Source of the DNA: Bin55 sp965220235
GTDB taxonomy: Bacteria; Pseudomonadota; Gammaproteobacteria; Pseudomonadales; Azotimanducaceae
Length of the DNA: 64,000 nt
Direction of reading: 5' to 3'
NCBI GenBank assembly: GCA_965220235.1
Contig: OZ244815.1
Coordinates: 2,914,001 to 2,978,000 of the forward strand
The number at the start of each line of letters is the position of its first letter. The first letter of the stretch is position 1. The translations under genes were made by a program, and so were the position numbers. The notes beneath the pieces are model-generated. The model ran no database searches. It had not been told where the DNA came from and saw only the letters and a list, made by a program, of their open reading frames with translations. Shown here piece by piece: positions 7,157-14,569 of this stretch.

Positions 7157-10027
7157 ATGAAACGAATACTCATCAATGCGGAACTACCTAATGAGGTCCG
7201 CGTTGCTTATCTAGAAGACGGCAAGCTTGTCGACTTCGAAATTGAATCTAGTACACAGGCCTCGGTCAAAGGCAACATCTACGTCGGCGTTGTAACCGCC
7301 GTCAAAATTGACCTAGAAGGTGCATTTGTAGATATTGGCGAAGAACGTCACGGCCTACTCGCATTTAGCAAAGCAGGTGGTCGCGGATCCCGTGAGACGA
7401 GAGGCCAACCCTCGGAAGAACCAACCGAAATAGAGCACCCGGACCTACAAGTAGGACAGAAGGTCCTCGTCCAGGTATTTCGCGAAGCTCGCGGTGAGAA
7501 AGGTTCCGCCCTGTCGATGGAATTGTCGCTTCCGGGCCGATTCATCGTCTTAAAACCAAATTCAAGTGTTCGCGCTGTGACTCGCAATGTGTCGGAAGTT
7601 CAACGCATGCGTCTACGAGAGCTTGGCAATCAGCTTCCGAATGTGGAAGGTGTCGGCTGGATCATGCGGACGACCGCCGTAAACCACACGTTAGAGGAGA
7701 TCACGAGCGACTTCCACCGGTTAATGAATCTCTGGCGCAACATCCAACGAGCATACGAGGAGAATCAGCAACGCGCGCCCGTACTCGTATTCTCAGATAA
7801 CACGCTAATGCAGCGTGTCTTACGTGATCGACTGCGTCGCGACGGAACGAAGGTCATCGTCGACGACCCCAGTCTGTATAGGGAATCACGGAACTATGCA
7901 TCCGATTTCATGCCGGAACTACGAGATCAAATTGAACATTACCGTGGCGATCGGCCAATATTTGATACGTTTCGGGTTGAGAACGCTGTTGCCAGCATAT
8001 TCTCGCGAAAAGTCACGCTACCGTCAGGTGGCGAGTTGGTTTTCGATCCGACCGAAGCTTTGCTTTCGATTGACGTTAACTCCGCTAAGAACACGAGCGG
8101 CGAGACGCTAGAAGAAACGGCTCTTCATACCAATCTCGAAGCCGCCGAGGAGATTTGTCGTCAATTGATGATACGAAATATCGGTGGCTTAGTCGTTGTT
8201 GACTTTATTGACATGCTAACTGAAGGGTACAACGAGCAGGTGGAGCAAGTTGTAAGACAGTGTTTAGCGAGAGATACGGCGAATTCCGAATGTTCAGTAA
8301 TCTCCGAATTCGGCTTGATGCAACTAAACAGACAACGTCGTAGACCCTCCATATATGACACACATTTCGAGGAGTGCGAATCGAGCCAAGGAGTCTTCGT
8401 AAAGCGTACCGAGACAAATGCAAACCAAGTCTTAAGAAAACTCTCGTACCTCATCCACGATCCTTCGCGTCAAGATAACCAATATCTTTGCAGGGTTCCA
8501 GATGACGTCGCCTTTTTCATTCTCAATAAAGAGCGTCAATATCTCCGTGATATTGAACTCAATACCCGGAAGCAAGTGATCGTTATTGCTGACTCGACGT
8601 TGACCAACGGTACGTTCGACATTAAGTCAAGACGTGTAAAAGGGATCGACTACGAAGGAGGATCGAACCTCGAAGAATTGATCCACGAGTCCCGTCAGGA
8701 CACATTAAGCAAAGACCGCCCCGAACTGCCCGAGGAACCCCGCGCTAATCCGCAACCACTGGTCTCACCGGTTGGAAATATGAAGACCAAAAAGAAAAAG
8801 CAGAAGAGCAGTACGAAAGCGGCCGTTCACGGTAAGAAAAAGCCGCAAAAAAACCGTAAACAGAAACACAAGAGTAGCGCTCTATCTAGGTTTTTTACTT
8901 CGATTTTCGGTGCTGATGAGAAAAAGCCAAAGAAAGGGAAGAAGACGCAAAGTACAGGTCAAAAGCAACGTCAGACGAAATCCAATCGTCGCCCCAAATC
9001 TACTTCCAAAGCCCAGGGACAGGGACGAAACCTTTCGTCGAGCGAGAGATCGCGTAGCGATAGGAGCAAGAGCGAACAACGAGGTAAAGAAAAATCTGCG
9101 AAGCGCGAAAAGAGACCTCAACGCGCAAGTTCGCAATCGAACTCACCGGCAAGAGCACCGAGACGGGAAAAAACTCCAACTCGCGAGAAAGGTACGCGAC
9201 CTGATATACGTACCGCGAACGATGACTCACGTCGAAACAAAGCACCGAGCGACAACGTACGACGTGCTGCCGATCTGAAGCAAAGTGCCGATGCAGCAAA
9301 AAGCGAAGAGCGTAAGACGCAAGATCAAGATAGCTCGACCCAGAATCGTCGTGCGCCTCGAAGTTCACGAACCGTAGGTCCGAGCTCCAAGAATTCGACG
9401 CAAAAGCAACGCGGTCGACAACAATCTGCGCCGAAACCTGCTCACGACAAAAATGTGCGCGAACAGGATAACGAACAGTCGGAGGGAATACACGCTGAAT
9501 CATCGGGCCAGCCGCAAGATCGTTCTAAACATCGGAGCGCTAAACCGTCTAACGATCCGCAGCCTAGTTCCAAAGCTCAAACCAGTTCCGAAACGGACTC
9601 ATCTATTCCAGATGGACGCGACGAACAAAAACCACCCGCTGCGCCGAACAAACTAGAACCGACGTCAATGGACGAAGGAAATCCCGCAGTCGAACATGAG
9701 ACAGAAACGTCGAAGCCTCAATTCGCAGCGAATGATCCTAGATCCAATACAAAGACACAGACCGACGAGAATCCTCCGACAGCGCCGAACCTGAATTCAA
9801 ACCCGTCGACATCGAAGGAAAGAGATCCGGCAGATGAAGCCTCGTCTCAGCCGCCGGTTGAATCTACAGATTCGCAGACATCCTTTGCGCCGCCAGATAA
9901 GACCCCTCAAGAATCAGAACAAGCGGCACAGAGTGCGCCGGATCAAACTCCCGATCTTGAAAAAGAGCATTCTGAGTCGCCTCGTGCTGCGAATGACCCA
10001 AGAAGCCGAATAGGTTCTGACGCTTAA
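7157..10027 (+). CDS. rne: Ribonuclease E with degenerate Zn-link
   Basis: A 956-residue Rne/Rng endoribonuclease, the central enzyme of mRNA decay and rRNA/tRNA processing. It starts MKRILINAEL, as in E. coli. The S1 domain lies around residues 35-120. The catalytic Asp residues are D306 (LLSIDVNSAK) and D349 (GGLVVVDFIDM), matching D303 and D346 of E. coli. The zinc-link, CPxC in E. coli, reads CESS here (C407), so the second metal-binding Cys is missing. From about residue 530 the protein is a low-complexity Lys/Arg/Ser/Gln scaffold. Within it, ALSRFFTSIFG (near residues 575-586) looks like the amphipathic membrane-targeting helix. Its stop overlaps the convergent murB stop. Confidence 0.95.
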   Translation: MKRILINAELPNEVRVAYLEDGKLVDFEIESSTQASVKGNIYVGVVTAVKIDLEGAFVDIGEERHGLLAFSKAGGRGSRETRGQPSEEPTEIEHPDLQVGQKVLVQVFREARGEKGSALSMELSLPGRFIVLKPNSSVRAVTRNVSEVQRMRLRELGNQLPNVEGVGWIMRTTAVNHTLEEITSDFHRLMNLWRNIQRAYEENQQRAPVLVFSDNTLMQRVLRDRLRRDGTKVIVDDPSLYRESRNYASDFMPELRDQIEHYRGDRPIFDTFRVENAVASIFSRKVTLPSGGELVFDPTEALLSIDVNSAKNTSGETLEETALHTNLEAAEEICRQLMIRNIGGLVVVDFIDMLTEGYNEQVEQVVRQCLARDTANSECSVISEFGLMQLNRQRRRPSIYDTHFEECESSQGVFVKRTETNANQVLRKLSYLIHDPSRQDNQYLCRVPDDVAFFILNKERQYLRDIELNTRKQVIVIADSTLTNGTFDIKSRRVKGIDYEGGSNLEELIHESRQDTLSKDRPELPEEPRANPQPLVSPVGNMKTKKKKQKSSTKAAVHGKKKPQKNRKQKHKSSALSRFFTSIFGADEKKPKKGKKTQSTGQKQRQTKSNRRPKSTSKAQGQGRNLSSSERSRSDRSKSEQRGKEKSAKREKRPQRASSQSNSPARAPRREKTPTREKGTRPDIRTANDDSRRNKAPSDNVRRAADLKQSADAAKSEERKTQDQDSSTQNRRAPRSSRTVGPSSKNSTQKQRGRQQSAPKPAHDKNVREQDNEQSEGIHAESSGQPQDRSKHRSAKPSNDPQPSSKAQTSSETDSSIPDGRDEQKPPAAPNKLEPTSMDEGNPAVEHETETSKPQFAANDPRSNTKTQTDENPPTAPNLNSNPSTSKERDPADEASSQPPVESTDSQTSFAPPDKTPQESEQAAQSAPDQTPDLEKEHSESPRAANDPRSRIGSDA

Positions 10028-11028
10028 AACGAACCGATTACGTCGGGCTCAAGTTCTAACTCAACCGCGAATCGCCGATGAATGTCATCGGCGATTCGTG
10101 ACGCAAGCTCAAGCACACTTCGCGCTGTTGCCTCGCCGCGGTTGACTAAAACTAACGGCTGTCTCGGCCAAACTTCCGCACCTTCGTATCGGATTCCTTT
10201 CCAACCTGCTTCATCGATCAACCGTGCAGCAGGAACTTTCACTCCGGAAGGATCTCGATGACCATCGATATCAATCCTCTCGCGTAGAGCGTCGAACGCA
10301 GAATCACAAAGAATCGGATTCTTAAAAAAACTCCCTACGTTGCCTACCAATCTTGGATCTGGTAGTTTCCTGCGGCGAATCCGTATTACCGACTCCGCGA
10401 TATAGGTGGGAGTGAGCGCAGAGCGCGACCTTGTCGAAACAGCGGCTGCAACGTCTCTGTAGTGAGTGGACAAATCGCGATTCCCGAGTCGCAACGTTAC
10501 GCCACAAATCACAAATCGATCCCGCGACACTGACTTAAAGATGCTATTGCGATACGTGAAGCCACATGCAGAAGCAGGTAACGTTCGGAGACTGTGTTGT
10601 TCTCGGTCGAACACGTCAATGTCTTCGCAAACCTGATCCAACTCGACACCATATGCTCCGATGTTTTGGAATGGGGCGGCGCCCACAGAACCAGGAATCA
10701 GTGCAAGGTTTTCCAGCCCAGCAATGCCGCGGCCAAGTGCATACCGAACGAGCTCATGCCAGTTCACACCAGCGGTGACAGATACCAGAACACCATCAGA
10801 GGGAGTTTGCGTTACAGATATGCCGTACATGGCGTTTTTGATCACACGGCCGCGTATTCGAGGCTTGAGTACGACGTTTGTCCCTTCACCCAAGATCGTT
10901 ATCGGTTCGGCCGTGTCGAGCGCCTCTTCGAGCTCTCTGGCGTCCCTGACAATAGCAAGCTCGTCCGCCGTGCACTCGAATCCGAAACTGTTAAACGTCT
11001 GAAGTGAAGCGTTTCGTTGTAGCTTCAT
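10024..11028 (-). CDS. murB: UDP-N-acetylenolpyruvoylglucosamine reductase
   Basis: A 334-residue flavoenzyme that reduces UDP-GlcNAc-enolpyruvate to UDP-MurNAc in peptidoglycan synthesis. FAD-binding landmarks are ITILGEGTNVVL, LENLALIPGSVGAAPFQNIG and YGVELDQV. The catalytic serine motif is GNVGSFFKNP, and AARLIDEAGWKG is near the C-terminus. The FTYRNSIFK segment and overall length suggest a type I (E. coli-like) enzyme. It is the last gene of the long minus-strand train; its ATG overlaps the stop of the AlkB-like gene (TAATG). The convergent rne gene ends within its stop codon, leaving no room for a separate terminator. Confidence 0.95.
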   Translation of the reverse strand: MKLQRNASLQTFNSFGFECTADELAIVRDARELEEALDTAEPITILGEGTNVVLKPRIRGRVIKNAMYGISVTQTPSDGVLVSVTAGVNWHELVRYALGRGIAGLENLALIPGSVGAAPFQNIGAYGVELDQVCEDIDVFDREQHSLRTLPASACGFTYRNSIFKSVSRDRFVICGVTLRLGNRDLSTHYRDVAAAVSTRSRSALTPTYIAESVIRIRRRKLPDPRLVGNVGSFFKNPILCDSAFDALRERIDIDGHRDPSGVKVPAARLIDEAGWKGIRYEGAEVWPRQPLVLVNRGEATARSVLELASRIADDIHRRFAVELELEPDVIGSF

Positions 11029-11600
11029 TACCGAACTTCACGGAAGGACAGCACTACGCGCGGACCAATCAACCGTCGAGTACGAACTAGTGTGTGTTTT
11101 GTTGAACGAAGGATATCCCCTCTCATGAGTAATAAAGAACCATGATCCGTCGACACCTTCTCGTCGAAAGAACCGTCGCGATTCTTGATCCGAAAGTCAC
11201 GGACTTCACCTAGACTAATGTTTGCTATAGCCTGGCCTGGTACGAGATCTCGCTCGTCATCGGCATGCCAACCTACATAGTCGCTCCCATCCCGGTATTT
11301 GGTTGCGAGTACGTAGTTAAACGGGACACTAAGTTGATCTCGGAGTTCGTTTCGTAACGAATCTAACCGTCGCGTAAAACGAATAGGTTCAGTTTGACTA
11401 CCACGATATCGATAACTGCAGCCTTCGTCAGCGAGAGCACAAGACAACCGAGGCGCGATAAACGTCTGGCCGAACATCTGTACCAACTCTTCTCGCCACG
11501 GCAATTCGTGAAGGCAATGGTCGAACAGATCATCCGCGACCGATCTGTTTAAAAATCGTGACTCGTACTCGAGCTCGTTTGGGTTTGGCGTAATCCTCAC
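11028..11600 (-). CDS. AlkB-like 2OG-Fe(II) oxygenase
   Basis: A 190-residue protein of the AlkB/ALKBH2-3 type. The metal-binding triad is visible as HAD (H112, D114) and H169 in STKHTLV. The 2-oxoglutarate-binding arginine pair fits GPRVVLSFR. SYRYRGSQTEP and LATKYRDGSDYVGWHADDE match the substrate lid and core of the family. Members reverse alkylation damage in DNA or RNA. It lies between the hotdog gene (34 nt gap) and murB (1-nt overlap). Whether it repairs DNA or modifies another substrate cannot be read from the sequence. Confidence 0.88.
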   Translation of the reverse strand: MRITPNPNELEYESRFLNRSVADDLFDHCLHELPWREELVQMFGQTFIAPRLSCALADEGCSYRYRGSQTEPIRFTRRLDSLRNELRDQLSVPFNYVLATKYRDGSDYVGWHADDERDLVPGQAIANISLGEVRDFRIKNRDGSFDEKVSTDHGSLLLMRGDILRSTKHTLVRTRRLIGPRVVLSFREVR

Positions 11601-11634
11601 TCCTTTGATCTACGACTCAGGAAAAGGAGATTCG

Positions 11635-12069
11635 TTATTGATCTGAATGGTCGTGTTGTTCTGGTTGAAATCTACCTTTGACCATGAAGTGGCCTGTCGA
11701 CTCGGCAACCAATGTGTCGTCGGCGGCTAGGCGGATTTGTCCTTCGATGATCGCTAATGGTCCCCGTCGGTTGATAAGCCGACCATATAGCTGAACTCTT
11801 TCACCAATTCCTAAAGGGTTCCGAAACCGCACGTCCGCCTTCGCCGTGACGCATGTGAAGCCACGTAGATAGAGCAGATTGGCCATCACATCATCAAGTA
11901 AGCAAAATTGGATGCCTCCATGAGTTACGCCCTCGTAACCCATATATGCTTCGGAAGATTGCCACTCCGCTCGGCAAACATCGTCTTCGAGACGGAATCT
12001 GATGTTCAATCCGCTCGCATTGCCGGGACCACAAACGAAGCATCGATTAGCGGGAACATCCAACCGCAT
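11635..12069 (-). CDS. Hotdog-fold (PaaI/4HBT-type) thioesterase
   Basis: A 144-residue single hotdog domain. The N-terminal CFVCGPGNASGLNIRF and the segment GVTHGGIQFCLLDDVMANL, where the catalytic Asp and the HGG turn lie in PaaI-like enzymes, are clear, as is ADVRFRNPL. Such enzymes hydrolyse acyl-CoA thioesters; the substrate is unknown. It sits between kdsB and the AlkB-like gene in the envelope operon. The ATG at 12069 was chosen because it directly precedes the conserved Cys motif. Confidence 0.82.
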   Translation of the reverse strand: MRLDVPANRCFVCGPGNASGLNIRFRLEDDVCRAEWQSSEAYMGYEGVTHGGIQFCLLDDVMANLLYLRGFTCVTAKADVRFRNPLGIGERVQLYGRLINRRGPLAIIEGQIRLAADDTLVAESTGHFMVKGRFQPEQHDHSDQ

Positions 12070-12141
12070 GTCGCACGCAACTCATTCTTCAATTTACGTC
12101 GAATTATCGGAAAATGGCGCAGAGCAATCGACCGATATGCG

Positions 12142-12921
12142 CTAGTTTAGTCGGCGGGCTGCTAAAACCTTACGTACTCTGTCTACGTCGTCTTGAGTAT
12201 CGACTCCGGCAGGAATCGCGATTACACTCTCGGCGACCGCGATTGATATGCCGTTTTCTAGGAGTCGGAGTTGCTCTAGAGATTCAGTCCTCTCTAGCCA
12301 GCTCGGTTGTAACGTCACAAACCGCCGAAGTGCCCAGTGCTTGAATGCATAAATCCCTAAATGGCGATTCCATGCCTGCCAGTTCGCGGGTACGTCTTTA
12401 GTTTCGAATTTCCCTCGTTCCCACGGGATCGGCGCTCTTGAGAAATACAGCGCACGACCTTGAAGATCCACAACTACTTTAACCACGTTTGGATTGAAAA
12501 TGTCACGTCCGTCTCGCATCTTTTCAAATAGGGTGGCGACCCCACAGTCCGTTGCCTGTGCAACGAGATCTGCAGCTTGGTCAATTACCTCAGGCGGAAT
12601 GAGCGGCTCATCGCCTTGAACGTTTACGATGACAGCTTCTTCTGAGAGATTCACCTCTTCGATGGCCTCCCATACACGATCCGTACCTGATTGGTGCTTC
12701 GCGGAGGTCAGGACTACCCGCGCTCCTTCGGATGTCACAGCATCGACTATTCTCCGATCATCGGTCGCCACAATCACATTTGATGCGCGGGAAGCGAGTG
12801 CGCGTTCAACGACGTGCTGAATCATCGGCTTGCCGTCTAAGTCGATTAGAGGTTTTCCAGGTAGCCTCGTTGAACCGTGGCGAGCAGGTATTACAACGGT
12901 GAATCCATTGGAACCGCTCAT
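12142..12921 (-). CDS. kdsB: CMP-KDO synthetase (3-deoxy-manno-octulosonate cytidylyltransferase)
   Basis: A 259-residue nucleotidyltransferase that activates KDO with CTP for lipopolysaccharide inner-core synthesis. Landmarks are VIPARHGSTRLPGKPL, MIQHVVERA, IVATDDRRI, VNVQGDEPLIPPEVI and YFSRAPIPW, followed by HLGIYAFKHW. Length is normal. Its start overlaps a small ORF by 4 nt (ATGA). In Pseudomonas and E. coli, kdsB follows lpxK and a Trm112-like gene; here a sulfatase and a small unrelated ORF stand between lpxK and kdsB. Confidence 0.95.
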   Translation of the reverse strand: MSGSNGFTVVIPARHGSTRLPGKPLIDLDGKPMIQHVVERALASRASNVIVATDDRRIVDAVTSEGARVVLTSAKHQSGTDRVWEAIEEVNLSEEAVIVNVQGDEPLIPPEVIDQAADLVAQATDCGVATLFEKMRDGRDIFNPNVVKVVVDLQGRALYFSRAPIPWERGKFETKDVPANWQAWNRHLGIYAFKHWALRRFVTLQPSWLERTESLEQLRLLENGISIAVAESVIAIPAGVDTQDDVDRVRKVLAARRLN

Positions 12922-13094
12922 CGGTTCAAGTCGATCTTTTCGTATCGAACGAGCGACGTCAAAGGTACATCTACTCTGTCTTGGTGATTCTGTTGTGCGA
13001 GAGCGCAGCGCTGCTCATAGACCAACCCAGGCCGTACCAAGGTCCCGTCGTTTGGAGGTGGAAATGAACTTTGTGGATCGAGTATTGCGCTCAT
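12918..13094 (-). CDS. Small ORF coupled to kdsB
   Basis: A 58-residue ORF starting at an internal ATG (13094), which avoids overlap with the sulfatase; the same frame is open up to 13193. The stop overlaps the kdsB ATG as ATGA, an arrangement typical of real coupled genes. The position is where Trm112 (ycaR) is found in other gammaproteobacteria, but there is no Cys pair or Trm112 pattern. The product (GTLVRPGLVYEQRCALAQQN) is not recognised. It may be a genuine small gene or chance reading through a spacer. Confidence 0.35.
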   Translation of the reverse strand: MSAILDPQSSFPPPNDGTLVRPGLVYEQRCALAQQNHQDRVDVPLTSLVRYEKIDLNR

Positions 13095-13111
13095 TGGTTG
13101 CGTGTGAAATA

Positions 13112-14530
13112 TCACGCGCTTACCTCTAACCCGGACTCCAAGTTCGGATAGGGGCTCTTCGACTTCGGGAAAGACCAGCGTACCCACGACCATTGAAACA
13201 TGTCATTGGTCGCATCGTTCCACCCAATTAAGCGCGAACGCATTTCCTCGAGAACATTATGATGCTTGTGACTCGATATAAGGTTTTTCATTTCAGCCGG
13301 ATCCTTGTCGAGATCGTAGAGCTCGTCCAGATCGTGTGGAATGTACACATACTTCCAGCGCTCAGTCCTAACCATCCGCTGAGTGCTATAGCCCCAGACT
13401 TCGCCATGGCTTTCGCAATAGACGCTGTCAGGCCAATCAGCGGGTTTTTCACCACGAATTAATGCTGTCAGAGTCTTCGCGTCAAGATCGTTCGGGACTT
13501 CACCTCCTCCCCATTCAATAAAGGTAGGCATCAGGTCCATTAGCCGGACGAACTCCTCTACCCGTCGCGCCTCGACTCCAGGAACCTTTGCTAAGAGAGG
13601 GATCCGGAAGACCTCATCGTACATGGTCCCTGACTTCTCGAAATGCTTGTGACTGCCAGTCGCGTCGCCATGATCCGTGGAGAAGATAAAGATTGTGTCG
13701 TCTTCGATCCTCAATTCACGAAGAGCATCCAGTACGCGTCCTACGCAATCGTCGATCAAAGTTACGTCACCGTAGTACTTCGCTACTACCTGTCGCCACC
13801 AAGACCAGTCCTTGTGCTCAAGATTCCATTCTCGATGTTTGCGCAGGTGCGCAGCAGGTTTTCCTTCGAACGTCTCATCAAAGTTCGGCCATGGTGGAAT
13901 GGATTCAGGCTCATACATCGAGGCATATGGCTCTGGCACGAGATTCGGGAAATGAGGCGCGATGTCATCAATACGCAGAAAGAACGGTTGGTCTCCCTGC
14001 GCGCGCTCGCGCAGCATTTCCAAGCCAAGATTGGTCACCTGCCAAGTTCTGCCTTCTTCGTAGGAATGAGGGTTCGTACCAGCGACTGGGAACTCACTCC
14101 TCGGAAACTCGATTTTCGATTCTGTGCCCGGGACGAATCCCCATGCCCCTCGTCGCTGTTTGTGACGGTCGAAGCCGAACTCCTCCGGACCAATATCCTG
14201 ATGAACATGCCACTTGCCCGCGTAATCCAGTACGTATCCCGCTCTCTTCAGCCGCTCGCTAAAAGTGGGTACGTCGATGGAGAGCCCTCGACACCAAGCG
14301 GGAGCGATATGCGTATTGATCATCACCCCGTGATTGTGAGGGTAGAGCCCAGTCATCAGAGACGTTCGCGAAGGTGAACAAACAGGACTAACCGTGTAGG
14401 CTTGCTTGAACTGAATGCCTTCACTCGCAAGTCTGTCTAGATTAGGTGTCCTGCATATCTCGTTTCCATAACAGCCAAGCGCGTCGCGTCTCAGCTGGTC
14501 GGTCATAAATAGGACTATGTTTGGCGCCAT
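13112..14530 (-). CDS. Cytoplasmic sulfatase-family hydrolase
   Basis: A 472-residue type I sulfatase/alkaline phosphatase superfamily enzyme. The metal-binding start NIVLFMTDQLRRDALG, the formylglycine motif CSPSR (C51), GKWHVHQ, FIFSTDHGDATGSH and DLDELYDLDKDPAEMKNL are all present. The Cys would be converted to formylglycine by a maturase not seen in this window. There is no signal peptide, so it should act in the cytoplasm, like choline sulfatases or phosphonate monoester hydrolases. It is inserted between msbA-lpxK (39-nt gap) and kdsB, an unusual place that hints at a role with sulfated or phosphorylated glycans or lipids. Substrate is unknown. Confidence 0.88.
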   Translation of the reverse strand: MAPNIVLFMTDQLRRDALGCYGNEICRTPNLDRLASEGIQFKQAYTVSPVCSPSRTSLMTGLYPHNHGVMINTHIAPAWCRGLSIDVPTFSERLKRAGYVLDYAGKWHVHQDIGPEEFGFDRHKQRRGAWGFVPGTESKIEFPRSEFPVAGTNPHSYEEGRTWQVTNLGLEMLRERAQGDQPFFLRIDDIAPHFPNLVPEPYASMYEPESIPPWPNFDETFEGKPAAHLRKHREWNLEHKDWSWWRQVVAKYYGDVTLIDDCVGRVLDALRELRIEDDTIFIFSTDHGDATGSHKHFEKSGTMYDEVFRIPLLAKVPGVEARRVEEFVRLMDLMPTFIEWGGGEVPNDLDAKTLTALIRGEKPADWPDSVYCESHGEVWGYSTQRMVRTERWKYVYIPHDLDELYDLDKDPAEMKNLISSHKHHNVLEEMRSRLIGWNDATNDMFQWSWVRWSFPKSKSPYPNLESGLEVSA

Positions 14531-14569
14531 ATCGTCGTTATTACGACAAGAAAGAGATAGATTCGATCT

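Noticed and set aside
9000..9503. 167-codon ORF antisense to the RNase E tail
   Set aside because: It is a shadow of the biased Arg/Ser/Gln codons of the low-complexity tail; no protein-like pattern or start signal.
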